NCBI GenBank assembly: GCA_963580285.1
Contig: OY757012.1
Span: forward strand, 166,148,652 to 166,212,651
Origin: Lucinisca nassula
Lineage: Eukaryota > Mollusca > Bivalvia > Lucinida > Lucinidae
Length of the DNA: 64,000 nt
Reading direction: 5' to 3'
The translations under genes were made by a program, and so were the position numbers. The notes under the pieces were generated by a model. It was not told where the DNA came from. It saw only the letters and a list, made by a program, of their open reading frames with translations, and ran no database searches. Below, in pieces: positions 11,215 through 21,948 of the stretch. Every line of letters begins with the position of its first letter. Positions within the stretch are counted from its first letter, which is position 1.

Positions 11215-11863
11215 ACTCGAACTATGCCATGTCCTAGCCTTTCTAAGATTTGATTGCTGTCCTCATTACCTGCAAGTTTAATGAGGATGTGATGAAAAAT
11301 TAAGTCACTAGCACTCGAGAAAAATTTTACCCATTATATGTCTATGGGATACAAAAGGAAACTAACTCTCATGTGAATAAGCCGAACTGCCCACAACTCG
11401 AACTCGTTCAAGATCTTATAGATGTCCTCATTGTCTAAAACTTTTATGAGGATCAGATCAAAATTTCCGTCGCTATCGCCCGGGCAACATTTTACCCATA
11501 ATACGTCTACGGGAGATGAAAGGGCAAGCGACTCTCATGTGAATAGGCCGATCTGCCCAAAATTAAACCGCTTTCAACTGATTACCTGCAAAGTTAAACA
11601 GGATCAGATCAAACATAAAGGCTACCACCCGCACAACATTTTCGTCATTATATGTCTATGGGAGGCGAAAGGGCAAGTAACAATCATGTGAATAATCCGG
11701 TATACCCGCAATTCGAACACATCACAGATCTTATACATGTATAGCTGTTCTCTTTATCTTTTTCATGAGGATCAGATCAAAAATAAAGGCGCTGTTGTGC
11801 GAACAAAATTTTCTCCATAATACATCTACATTGTATTGGATACGAAAGGGCAAGTGACACTCA

Positions 11864-12121
11864 CATCACGCCTATATAATTTTGACCCTCTTGAACCCTA
11901 CTTTTATATAGTAAAACTGGGGTTTACAGGGGTAAACCATATTTTTCTTATTTCTGCCCTAAAACATTTAGTGTTGGTACTCGTTAGAACCGTCTCGACG
12001 AGTACTTACAGTCTATGTTTTGAGCAGAAATAAGAAAAATATCGCAACTTTTCATCTTAAAATTTTCGTTTACATCCACGCTTTAATTTACACTGTATTT
12101 GTATAGGCGTGTTTTCGTAAT
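11864..12121. mobile_element. Palindromic MITE, subfamily A
   Basis: Left end CATCACG lacks the next eight bases of the consensus and continues CCTATATAATTTTGACC; right end is GTATAGGCGTGTTTTCGTAA. The central palindrome is partly decayed (CTCGTTAGAACC/GACGAGTAC). Confidence 0.75.
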
Positions 12122-12455
12122 CTATGAATAATCCGATCTGTCCCAAATTCGTTCAAAAATTCGAACTCGTCCAAGATTGTATAGCTGTTCTCATAACCTG
12201 TAAGTTAAATAAGGATTCGATCAAAAATAAGGTCGCTATACCCCGGACAACATTTTCCACATTAAATGTCTAGGGAAGACGAAAGGGCAAGTAACTCTCA
12301 GGCGAATACGCCGATCTGCCCCAAATTCGTTCAAGATTTTGTGGCTGTCCTCATTACCTACCAGGTTAATGAGGATCAGACCAAAAATATAGTCCCAACC
12401 ACCCAGATAACATTTTCGTCATTATATGGGCCCCGTCAAGCGATTTTGGTACTTA

Positions 12456-12545
12456 TCGCCTATGCGAGCAGCGAAGGTTCAGGCGAGTCTGCGCATCAAC
12501 GCAGTCTCGCCAGAACCTTCGCTGCTCGCTCATACAAGCAGTGAA
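12456..12545. repeat. Hairpin-forming insertion
   Basis: The arms GCGAGCAGCGAAGGTTC and GAACCTTCGCTGCTCGC are perfect inverses and enclose a second inverted pair GGCGAGTCTGCG / CGCAGTCTCGCC. It looks like a miniature foldback element. A short open frame crossing it is not coding. Confidence 0.7.
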
Positions 12546-13392
12546 TCAAGAGGAACCTTCAGACAGAAAGCCATATCATTGGCCCCTCTGAATGGCTGGG
12601 CATGCGCAGTTAAAATTTGTCATGACGGAATGTTCGAAGACACAAATTCGCTTGGCGGCGCTCAATTATTATGTCTATGGGAATATGAATAATCCGATCT
12701 GCCCCAAATTCGAGCTCGTCCAAGTTCTGCCTTATATTCGAGCTTGGCCAAGACGGAATGGCTGTCCTTATTAACTACAAGTTTGTTGGGGATCAAATAA
12801 AAAATAACGCATCTGTCGCCCGGACAACATTTTTCCCATTACAAGTCGAAGGGGCAAGTAACTGTGGCACAAACATTCCTATCTGCACCAAATTTGCACC
12901 AAATTTGAACTTTTCCAAATCAGATGGCTGTCTTCATCACCTACAAGTTTGTTGAGGATCAAATTAAAATAAGGCGTCTATCGCCATTATAAGACAATGG
13001 GGATGAAAGGGTAAGTAAGTCAGACACGAATAAACCGATCTACCCAAGTTTGAACTTGTCCTATATTTTATGTCTGTTCTCATCTACAAGTGTGATTAGC
13101 ATCCGATCAAAATAAAGTAGCAATCAGTGCCTTGGCAACAAAAGTTAACGACAGACGGACGACAGACGGATGGGCGGACGCGGAGAACAGGCCACGGCAT
13201 AAACTGACCTGGAGCAGGGCTCCAGGCAAGCTAATAAACAATACTTGATTTTCATGGATTATCAAAGTATATAGAAATTGGATACTTCAATTAACCCAAC
13301 AGTGCGTGTGTTATTTGGAAACTGGGAAATACCTTTGCGCACTAGGCGGATCCGGAAGGAATAATCGGTGGATTCTGTGTTCGCATCTGCAC

Positions 13393-16218
13393 CATCACGA
13401 AAACACGTCTATATAATTTTGACCCCCTTGAACCCCACTTTTATATAGTAAAACTTGGGTTTCCGGGGGTATACCTTATTTTTCTTATTTCTGATCTAAA
13501 ATATAGATTTTGGGTACTCGTCAGAACCGCCTCGATGAGGCGGTTCTAACGAGTGCCCACAATCTATATTTTGAGCAGAAATAAGAACAAGAGGCTCAAT
13601 GAGCCTAAACCGCTCACCTGAGGAACTTAAGTTTCAACAATTCACAGACTTGACTACTAAATCTGCTAATAGAATCCAGCCCATTGACCCTTACAGGATA
13701 TAAGTCATCATTATTGCATTGCATTCCAAGTTTGAAACTTCTAGCTTCTATAGTTCCTGAGAAATCTTTGACGAAAATTTAACATTGGTCAAAATGGAGA
13801 GAAAGAAGAATGAAAGAACAGATGAACAAATAAGCTGAGAATACACAAAATAAGTCATCATTATTCTATTGAATACCAAATTTGATGCTTCTAGCTTTTA
13901 TAGTTCCTGAGAAATCTTTGATTAAAAATTTAACATTGGTCTATTATCTCTATATGGAGAGAAAGAAGAATGAAGGAACAAATGAACCAGACTAGCTCCA
14001 AAACCTAATGCAGCCTTTCCCCTTGCCCAATGGTGCTACACATAAAATTTAAACAAGATTAGTCGACTGCCTTCTGAGATATGCTTCATTGAAAGTGTGG
14101 ACGACGGATGGACGGACGACAGACGACGGACTCCGGAGCCTTGGTATACTATCAGCTCACTGGAGCCTTTGGCTCAGGTGAGCTAAAAATTCAAGTCGCT
14201 ATTTCTGTCACAACATTTTCCCTACGTTAAATCTATGGGCAAATTTTTTTGTCTCTCAAGGTCACGTAACTCCGAGGTCAATATTCCGATTCGGCCCAAA
14301 ATTGAACTTAACCGAGATTTTATGCCTGTCCTCGTTAACTGCAAGTTTGAAGCTGATATGAATAAAAATAAAGTTGCTATCGTGGTCACAACGTATTTTT
14401 TTATGCTCAAGGACAGGTAACTCCAAGGCAAATATTCCGATTCGGCCCAAAATCGAACTTAACCGAGATTTTATGTCTGTCCTCATTACCTGCAAGTTTG
14501 AAGCTGATCTGAAAAAAAATTCAAGTCGCTATCGTAGTCGCAACATTTTTCCCTAATTAAGTCTATGGGCAAATTTTTTGTCGCTCAAGGTCACGTAACT
14601 CCGAGGTCAATATTCCGATTCGGCCCAAAATTGAACTTAACCGAGATTTTATGCTTGTCCTCGTTACCTGCAAGTTTGAAGCTGATATGAATAAAAATTA
14701 AGTTGCTATCGTGGTCACAACGTATTTTTTTATGCTCAAGGGCAGGTAACTCCAAGGCAAATAATCCGATTCGGCCCAAAATCGAACTTAACCGAGATTT
14801 TATGTCTGTCCTCGTTACCTGCAAGTTTGAAGCTGATCTGAAAAAAATTCAAGTCGCTATCGTAGTCACAACATTTTCCCTATGTAAAGTCTATGGGCAA
14901 ATTTTTTGTCGCTCAAGGTCATGTAACTCCGAGGTCAATATTCCGATTCGAACTTAACTGAGATTTTATGCCTGTCCACGTTACCTGCAAGTTTGAAGCT
15001 GATCTGAATAAAAATAAAGTTGCTATCGTGGTCACAACGTATTTTTTTATGCTCAAGGGCAGGTAACTCTAAGGCAAATAATCCGATTCGGCCCAAAATC
15101 GAACTTGGCCGAGATTTTATGCCTGTACTGGTTATCTGCAAGAATGAAGTCGATCAGAAAAAAATTGACGGAGCTAGAGTGATGACAAGCTTTTTCCTAT
15201 GTGAAGTCTATGGGAGCTAGATGTTGCCATGGCAACCAGAGTTCCACTCAGATCTGCCTGAAAACCTAATGAAGCCTTTCCACTTGCCCAATAATGCGAC
15301 ACATGAAATTTGATCAAAGTTGGCCAAGTAGTCTTTAAGATATACATTTTTGAAATTCCCATTAACCCTAATGCAAAAACACACAAGGGCAGGTAACTCC
15401 TAAGTGAATGATCCGATTCTGCCAGTTATCGAACTTGACCGAGATTTCATGGCTGTGCTGGTTATCTGCAAGAATAAAGCCAATCTGAAAATAATTGAAG
15501 CAGCTACGGTGATGACAACATTCTCCCCATGTTAAGTCAATAGGCAATTTTTTCAACGCTCAAGGCCACGTAACTCCTGAGTGAATGATCCGATTCAGCC
15601 CAAAATCGAACTTGATCGAGATTTTATGCCTGTCCTCGTTATCTGCAAGAATGAAGTCGATCAGAAAAAAATTGACGGAGCTAGAGTGATGACAAGCTTT
15701 TTCCTATGTTAAGAACGCTCAAGGGCACGTAACTCCTGAGTGAATAATCCGATTCAGCCCAAAATCGAACTTGATCGAGATTTTATGCCTGTCCTCGTTA
15801 TCTGCAAGAATGAAGACGATCAGAAAAAAATTGACGGAGCTAGAGTGATGACAAACTTTTTCCTATGTTAAGTCTATGGGAGCTATTTGTTGCCATGGCA
15901 ACCAGAGTTCCAATCCGATCTGCCCGAAAACAGTATGCAGCCTTTCCCCCTACCTGATAATGCTTCACATGAAATTTGATCAAGATTGGCCCACTGGTTC
16001 CGGAGATATACTTCTTTGAAAGTGTGGACGACGGACGACGACGACGGACGACGACGACGGACGACGACGACGACGGACGCCGGCTCGTGGTATACTAATA
16101 CCTCACATGAGCCTTCGGCTCAGGTGAGCTAAAAATGTCACAATTTTTCATCATAAAATTTTCATTTTTTTCGGCGATAAAGGTGGCAATGTATTTGTAT
16201 AGGCGTGATTACGTAATG
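13393..16218. mobile_element. Palindromic MITE, subfamily A, split by element E2
   Basis: The left part (13393-13587) runs CATCACGAAAACACGTCTAT through the intact central palindrome (CTCGTCAGAACCGCCTC / GAGGCGGTTCTAACGAG) to GAGCAGAAATAAGAA. The right part (16133-16218) resumes AAATGTCACAATTTTTCATC and ends GGCGTGATTACGTAATG. The two parts abut without gain or loss relative to other copies, which fixes the boundaries of the inserted E2 block. Confidence 0.8.
13588..16132 (+). mobile_element. Helitron-like satellite-bearing element E2
   Basis: It starts CAAGAGGCTCAATGAGCC and ...CCGCTCACCTGAGG, and ends GACGACGGACG repeats, the hairpin GAGCCTTCGGCTC and GGTGAGCTAA. A second copy of this 3' end occurs internally at 14151-14186, so the block may be a dimer or one element inside another. 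From 14190 to 15900 there are about ten ~165-170 bp units ('CGATTCGGCCCAAAAT', 'CCGAGATTTTATGCCTGTCC', 'GTTACCTGCAAGTTTGAAGC'). The host MITE proves the exact ends and shows no duplication, or at most AA. No coding capacity. Confidence 0.7.
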
Positions 16219-16385
16219 AATTGTAAACTTTTGCAAAGGAACATAGCATCCAATTGTTGTAGAGCAGTGCCCACATCCGCAAAGTAACTGGGCTGCGGAA
16301 TCGGGCCTGAAAATTGCCAAAAACATTCTAAGACAGACTGTCGTGCTTGTTGCATTAAGAACATATCGGTGCACTCCTCCCGCTG

Positions 16386-17131
16386 CAAAAGGACTGATTT
16401 ACTCCTTCAGATCTCATGATTGGTAGAAATCCGCGTATAAATATTCCTTCTCTTCACAAAAACTGCAACTGAAGTGCCCCAAATGTGAACAAGTGAAGAA
16501 ACCCGTTTAAAAGCTAAATTCTTGCATAAATACCTATGCGCATAGCTGTTTGAAGCCATTGTCAAATGGACACAAAGCCGTGCTCAATTAGCAAAAACCA
16601 TGTTCAAATCATGTTATTCGCGTGCCGTTTGAACATGGATTTTGAGCTTTTGATATCACAAGACGGGCCTTGTTTTGTTGACGTTGCGTTGAGCGACGTA
16701 ACCTTATCGCCCTGAACGTAGCGTTTACGGGTATTATGGTGATGTCATAGGGCTATTGCATGACAACGTCATTGAAAACATCATTCTGAACTGCCGCCAT
16801 TTTGGTTTGCCTGACGCATTTGAAGAGTTTATATGGAATTTGTATTAAGCATGTGGGCGTTTTCGTCAACATTTGCTGTCGGAATCGTAAGTTATGCAAG
16901 AAAAACAATCATCCATGATTATTTCATTGCATTAACATTTGCCGGATCCCTCGGAGATATTTGAACATTCGGCCTAGTGGCCTTATGTTCAAACAGCTTC
17001 CTCGGGACCCGGTGAATGTTAATGCATGAAAAACCATGGTTAATCCCTATAGCAGTACAGGACTATTTCTTCAACAAACATCATGCAGTGCGAAACTTAC
17101 CTGCAGTATCGCAAGGAGACAATGTTAGAAT

Positions 17132-17134
<3 letters not shown>
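16386..17134. other. Intron sequence, nothing recognised
   Basis: Unique-looking sequence. GTTTGAAC/GTTCAAAC occurs several times (16550, 16605, 16640, 16990), suggesting an old inverted-repeat element, but I cannot define ends. Confidence 0.3.

Positions 17135-17201
<67 letters not shown>
17135..17201. repeat. (CT)n microsatellite
   Basis: About 32 uninterrupted CT units. The Ser/Leu repeat peptide predicted across it is an artefact. Confidence 0.95.
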
Positions 17202-17206
<5 letters not shown>

Positions 17207-17402
17207 TAACCTCGGCCATCATTTTTTCTTCTTTCTTTTGATTGTTCATATGTTTGTGTACATTTATCTTTTGTTCATAAATTGTACAAAATTATGGGGT
17301 TGTGGGGAAAGGGCCGTAACTTGTAGGAACTTGTAGCCAAACTCATTTGCTGTTCTGAAAGGCAATGAGATATTATTAACTTAACTTTCCGTTTGTCCAG
17401 TT

Positions 17403-17660
17403 CATCACGGAAACACGCCTATATAATTTTGGCCCCCTTCAACCCCACTTTTATAAAGAAAAACTGGCGTTTAAGGGGTACACATTATTTTTCTTATTTC
17501 TGCTCAAAAACATATATTGTGGCGTCGAGGCGGTTCTATCGAGTCCCCTCAATCTGTTTCGAGCAGAAATAAGAAAAAATATCACACTTTTTCATCTTAA
17601 AATTGCTATTCTTTGGCCAAGAAATTGACAATGTATTTGTATAGGCGTGTTTTCGTAATG
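17403..17660. mobile_element. Palindromic MITE, subfamily A
   Basis: Ends CATCACGGAAACACGCCTAT and ATAGGCGTGTTTTCGTAATG; the central palindrome has lost part of its left arm. It ends only 53 bp from the CUB exon at 17714. Confidence 0.85.
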
Positions 17661-17713
17661 TACATCAGATTTTGTGTATCAAATTATATGGAAACTGGAA
17701 ATTCTTTACTTAC

Positions 17714-17913
17714 ACGCAGTGCATCTTTTGAACATTTAGTCGACTTCTCCATCTCCACAGAAACGATATAAAATTGAACTGTTTGGCCCTCTGGTACTTC
17801 TATCATCCATAACATATCGATGTTATGGTCATATACACCGTCCATATTTCGATCTGGTGACAAAATACTGCCAGATCTATCCGTCAGTTTTGTAACAGTG
17901 TCTTGGGATGTTC
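17714..17913 (-). CDS. CUB domain, N-terminal half (host gene exon)
   Basis: Minus-strand exon of 200 bp. The acceptor GATTGCAG|GA (phase 1) is at 17913 and a strong donor CGT|GTAAGTAA (phase 0) is at 17714. The peptide contains LTDRSGSILSPDRN (the CUB start, 'G-I-SPxYP'), then MLWMIEVPEGQTVQFYI and KCSKDALRV, matching the strand order of CUB domains. The first CUB disulphide appears absent because the usual Cys before Trp is Met here. Phase 0 at the donor fits the acceptor at 263, and together the two exons form a phase 1-1 CUB module. The protein is presumably secreted or membrane-anchored and also carries the kringle at 59393-59674. Confidence 0.8.
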
Positions 17914-17982
17914 CTGCAATCAAAGCACTAATAACACTGGTAAGTCGATTAGGAAAATAGTTATTGCAACGTTTCGTCCCGT

Positions 17983-18262
17983 CATCATGAAAACAGTCCT
18001 ATATAATTTTGACCCTCCTGAACCCCACTTTTTTACAGTAAAACTGGGGTTTACAGGGATAAACCTTATTTTTCTTATTTCTGCTCTAAAATATAGATTG
18101 TGGGTATTCATTAGAACCGCCTCATCGAGGCGGTTCTACCGAGTACCCACAATCTATATTTCGAGCAGAAATAAGAAAAATATCACAATTTTTCATCTTA
18201 AAATGTTCGTTTTTTCCGCGAAAAAGCTTAAAATGTACTTGTATAGGCGTGTTTTCGTAATG
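17983..18262. mobile_element. Palindromic MITE, subfamily A, near full length
   Basis: Ends CATCATGAAAACAGTCCTAT and TATAGGCGTGTTTTCGTAAT. It holds the AACCCCAC...GGGGTTT pair and a ~105 bp central palindrome (18073-18178) from TTCTTATTTCTGCTC through CCTCATCGAGG to GAGCAGAAATAAGAA. This is the best copy in which to see the whole structure. Confidence 0.85.
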
Positions 18263-18631
18263 GTTGTAAGCAATCAATGTAGACACTGATCGATCTCCGC
18301 CAGTGACTCAGTACATGAGTCCACTTTGGATTTTACTTTTTACAAAGCGCTCTGGCGTCAAGGAGAGATGCGCTGCTATAAATAATAGGTACCTGGATTT
18401 TCTACAAGGTCAGCAATTCTCTCGTGGACGAAAGCTTGCCTTTAGTAGCTTTTGGTTGATTGATAAACACACATCGATTAAAACAATAGGCATAAAAACG
18501 AAGAAACATTTAAGCCGCACCAGAAGAAAAATTTTGTCATCACGTTTAGTCCATGTTTTTTAAAAAAACACTGTAGATCGCAATTTATATATGGAAAAGT
18601 AGGGTGTAAAAGGCTAAACTAGAGGGCTAAA

Positions 18632-18855
18632 CGCCGACCTCAGTAGGATAATGGTGATCAGGAGGTCGTGGGGTCATTCGATACCTGCTGGGTCGGCAAC
18701 ATTATTTCGTGGAGATTGATTAAAATATCCGTTTAGCTTTCCAAGAAGCTCGTTGTCCGTTTCTGGCAAAAGTATGTGCACTCTACTGGTTAACCCCTTA
18801 TATATTAACCTGCCCTGGTAAAGTATGTTTTGGTATTTTGGATGGCTCGTTATGA
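18632..18855 (+). mobile_element. Degenerate tRNA-derived SINE (copy S1c)
   Basis: It matches S1a/S1b over the head (GCCGACCTCAGTAGGATAAT, GTCATTCGATACCTGC, GGTCGGCAAC) and body, with deletions in the A-box region. The following 18860-18925 shares 'CTACACTGTTTGCAAAGA' and 'TCGTGAACAGCAGG' with 9035-9090, another dispersed repeat. Confidence 0.55.
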
Positions 18856-19164
18856 CCTAAAAACTGTGGACTGGATCTACACTGTTTGCAAAGAAAAGGG
18901 TTGTCGTGAACAGCAGGATAAGAGTTAAGACAGCAGCTCTACTTTACTTTACTGTATAGCTTTGTTTCTTGACAACGTGCAAATGATTTATTTGTTGATT
19001 TATTTATCTGATACCAAAAACAGACCCGCGCAAGCGCGGGATAGATGTGTGTGCATCACTAGGTTTGACGGAAAATTCTATTGCTATTACAGTGTTACGA
19101 GCCAAGCGTAGCGGAAAAACAACAACAAACAAACAAGAAACAACAACAACAAAAAAGGTCTTTT

Positions 19165-19455
19165 AAACAATATATATATATATATTTATTATAATAATAA
19201 TCAAAACGATGGTAATAATAATAATTTTATCTTGTTTCTACTCCAAATGCTATTACTACTACTTATACTACTGCTTCTATCACTGTACTACTACCGCTAC
19301 TTCAACTATTATTGTTATAATTATTATTAAAGTGATGAAATTAAATGGATAAACACTAAAAAATAGCTAATAATGCTTGTAAGAAAGAACATGTAACAAT
19401 AATAATAATGATAACAAATAATAACAATAATAATAATAATAATGATAATGATGTG
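19165..19455. repeat. AT-rich simple sequence, (ATT/AAT)n-like
   Basis: Runs of AATAAT, TATATA and TACTACT. No gene. Confidence 0.8.
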
Positions 19456-19729
19456 TTGTTTTGATGTTGGAAAGGAGGGTGTTAAGTATAAAAAAGACCA
19501 GACTTTTTTGCTGATTGTGCTTATCGGTTTATAATTTCGCTAAGGCTGTACTCGCTGATCAATCATGGTCGAATTCAACTCTGTGAAATATACATTGTTA
19601 AATTCAACACAGGTTTATACGTCAATTTAGATATTCAATCTATGGAATTCAACAAAAACAAAATGTACAACCGGCATTTGATTCTGCAAATTCACCGATC
19701 ATGTAAGTTTATTACGAAATGGCTTTAAT

Positions 19730-19960
19730 CATTACGCAAACACGCCTATACAAATTAGTCTATGTCGAATGGGACAGAAAACCTGTCCCGTGCAAATTTC
19801 ATGACGATTTTTGGCGACCTATATCAAATTAAACTTTGGTGCATGTGCAACAATGTCAACCAGTTCGGAACTCTGAGGTCCGCGTCTGAGCTGAATAATG
19901 ACGTCATCAAAATGGCGGCTATAACGCTGTCTATATATACGTTTATAAATAGTAATAGAA
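19730..19960. mobile_element. MITE A end fused to a ~190 bp dispersed segment
   Basis: CATTACGCAAACACGCCTATACAA is a MITE A end. The following segment (TGCAAATTTCATGACGATTT, CAGTTCGGAACTC, ATGACGTCATCAAAATGGCG) is the reverse complement of 40690-40880, which also adjoins a MITE A copy. The short open frame here is not conserved in the other copy. Confidence 0.6.
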
Positions 19961-20078
19961 ATTCAAGTAATTGAGTCTAATTGAGATTGAAAAGTTTTAA
20001 AAGTCTTTGCCTTCTAAAATTTTATCAAAGAAACGACAGTTATACAAAAATGACTTTTTTAATGCAAGAGAACATAGG

Positions 20079-20308
20079 GCCTATATGAGCCAGTGCATGA
20101 CAAAACATACTATAAGAAGATACTCAATCAACCTGCGCACCCATCCACTATGACAAGACTATTTGCTTATGTATCCCTGCATAGATCGTAGCCTATAGTA
20201 GGTACATGCAATCAGCGAACGCGCAGGCTGATCTGAGTCTTCGCTGGCCGCTCAAACCTTCTTATATGTTTTGTCATGCGCTGGCTCATATATTATATAG
20301 GGGTATTT
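20079..20308. mobile_element. Small TIR element (MITE C)
   Basis: CCTATATGAGCCAGTGCATG... with ACAAAACATACTATAAGAAG on the left mirrors CTTCTTATATGTTTTGTCAT and GCGCTGGCTCATATATTATA on the right. Arms are ~40 bp with a ~140 bp core. Confidence 0.65.
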
Positions 20309-20607
20309 TTGGGGTATCTATAATGTTAACTTGACACAAATCTTACCGGGATAATATATGCACGATGTATTTTCACCATCTATTAATAGCCGGATATTGT
20401 TTTCTCTGCGTGACGTAATTCACTACGCGTTTGTTTTGTCTGTTGCCACGAGCCATAGACCACGCTTGTAGCCTTGTAATTGATTGATTTCAATCCTTTT
20501 GTTTGACAAATAACCACGCATTGAAAGTGTTATTTCGCTGTTTATATTTCATTTTCGTGCTGTTTTTGTGACAGTTTTGTCTACCTACATTATGCGTTTA
20601 ATATAGC

Positions 20608-20844
20608 TGTAGAACTTTCAGTTCGGTATTCCGTTTTACCGCACCACACCATGACCGGACTAACCAAAACCGGAAGCTGACACGTTTTCCTCTACAGAGG
20701 CCTCTTGGGATTTCTATGGCTTTGGCGAACGACGTACTATTCCGTTAGCTGAAGCATCCAAGGCTATCCACCAAAGAAGACACAAAACGACTCACTACTA
20801 GCGACCACAGGCCACTGTAATCGGTGAGTATCAGATTTTCTACA
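20608..20844 (+). repeat. 5' LTR of element 1
   Basis: 237 bp, from TGTAGAACTTTCAGTTCGG to CAGATTTTCTACA, matching 33037-33273. TGTAGAA and TTCTACA form the short terminal inverted repeat. The last 25 bp hold a consensus 5' splice site. Confidence 0.95.
20820..20831 (+). promoter_or_regulatory. Splice donor near the end of the 5' LTR
   Basis: TCG|GTGAGTAT, with the cut after 20823, is close to the metazoan consensus. Element 2 has CA|GTGAGTAT at the equivalent place (49857). Paired with the acceptor at 28643 it would give a subgenomic mRNA that skips gag-pol. Confidence 0.55.
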
Positions 20845-20845
20845 G

Positions 20846-20857
20846 TGGCGCTGCGAC
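20846..20857 (+). other. Primer-binding site
   Basis: TGGCGCTGCGAC begins one base after the LTR and would pair with a tRNA 3' end in CCA. I cannot name the tRNA from sequence alone. Confidence 0.55.
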
Positions 20858-20900
20858 AAAACATCATATTTTCCATATTTTTGCTCCGAAAGATTGCCCT

Positions 20901-21190
20901 TTCACAGCGACCTTGCAGGAAGACATACGAGACGATAAAGATCATTGTACATCGAGGAAGTCTGTCATTGCAAATATGATATCAACGGTCGTATTGACCT
21001 CTTCAAGCTGTTAAAGAACATTTTCATCGGTCATCTACAAGATTTTCACAGCGACCTTGCAGGAAAACATACCAGGCGATAAAGACCATTTGCTTTGGGC
21101 ATGAAGTAACTTTGCCAATGCAAATGTGATATCAACGGTCCTCTTGACCTCTAAAGGTTATAAAGAATACTTTCATCGGACATTTAGATA
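20901..21190 (+). repeat. Tandem duplication in the 5' leader of element 1
   Basis: Two units offset by ~144 bp share TTCACAGCGACCTTGCAGGA, CGATAAAGA, GCAAAT(A/G)TGATATCAACGG and TTTCATCGG. The leader otherwise has no coding sequence up to the Gag start at 21353. Confidence 0.75.
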
Positions 21191-21725
21191 TTTTTATTAG
21201 CTCCTGACTGAAATTTCAGCTTTTCTTAACGAGTACCCACAACATAAAAAAAAAAAACCAGGAATAGAAGAATATAATTTGTATTATTTTCTGACTTGTT
21301 CATTTGTCCCCATTATCTGCTTTCCAGTACAGGTTTTGCCCTGCAAGATATAATGGCTTCTAACGTGACAGAAAAGGTGAAAATTAATTTTTGTGCACCA
21401 AGGGAACTTCTCAACCTCCCAGGGATTGGTAGGAATTTATGTGATGCCATCTTAGACCTCAGGGATTCCAAAGGTAACCTCAAGGCCGAAGATTTGGGCA
21501 GTGTCAAATATCTACATGTCACTCAGGACTTGGTAGATAGGATTGACTTTGAACCTTACGAGCCCAACCCACAACCTAACCCGGCATTTAGAACATGGCA
21601 AGATCAATTGTCATCCCGCATAGATCAAGCAATAGAGGGTTCGGGTTTAAAAGGCCCGCCAACACAGTACCTGTGCCCACCTGCATCTAGCCAGTCGACT
21701 GACACAAGTATTTACCAGTCTTTGG

Positions 21726-21948
21726 CGTATTTATGTTGTTGTTTGTTACTTACTGTGTGTATCACTTGTGTCTTTTGTTTTGGATGGCCATATGGCCATT
21801 TTGTGGGAAAGTAACTGTCCTTATGGCCTTCCTTTGTGTAGGTTTCCATTATGGTCTAGTCGCTTAATGTTTGTATTTCTTTCCCTTTGGTGTCTTTTAT
21901 GGGTGGAGTAAGTTAATTGTATCAATTCCTGATCTTTGTTTTACTTCT
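21726..21948 (+). mobile_element. 5'-truncated retroelement R, copy R1
   Basis: Reverse complement of the 29355-29580 sequence, from GGCGTATTTATGTTGTTG to GTTTTACTTCT. Flanked by TCTTTGG at 21719-21725 and 21949-21955. The 3' terminus TTTACTTCT equals that of R3. It interrupts Gag. Confidence 0.85.

Larger units (their letters stand above)
11215..13234 (+). mobile_element. Helitron-like satellite-bearing element E3
   Basis: Repeated ~125-170 bp units carry 'CAAATTCGAACTCGTCCAAGAT', 'GGCTGTCCTCATTACCTGCAAG', 'GAGGATCAGATCAAAA' and 'ACAACATTTTC' phrases. It ends with GACGGACGACAGACGGATGG, a hairpin CTGGAGCAGGGCTCCAG and CAAGCTAA (CTAA at 13231-13234), the same terminal design as E1, E2 and E4. 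I could not place the 5' end. It hosts a MITE (11864-12121) and a hairpin insertion (12456-12545). Confidence 0.5.
13323..16385 (-). pseudogene. Candidate broken exon on the minus strand, origin unknown
   Basis: From an acceptor-like CTTTTGCAG at about 16374 the minus strand is open for ~50 codons to 16219, where a MITE (13393-16218) begins. Past the MITE the same frame stays open to a GT at about 13323 (CAAAG|GTATTT). The encoded stretch has non-repetitive composition (ECTDMFLMQQARQSVLECFW near the start, then several Cys and a Pro-rich end) and matches no family I recognise. It lies inside the intron between the two CUB exons, which join in phase without it. It may be an old exon, a retrocopy fragment or chance. 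Confidence 0.25.

Noticed and set aside
14222..15556. Several similar 60-84 codon frames on both strands
   Set aside because: They repeat with the ~165 bp unit of element E2 on both strands, so they reflect the satellite, not genes.
4280..16100. CRISPR-like array (regular repeats with variable spacers)
   Set aside because: Units are degenerate throughout with no constant repeat/unique spacer pattern, and the genome is clearly eukaryotic.
17016..17336. 106-codon frame with a poly-Ser-Leu core
   Set aside because: Created by the (CT)n microsatellite; flanks have no coding character.
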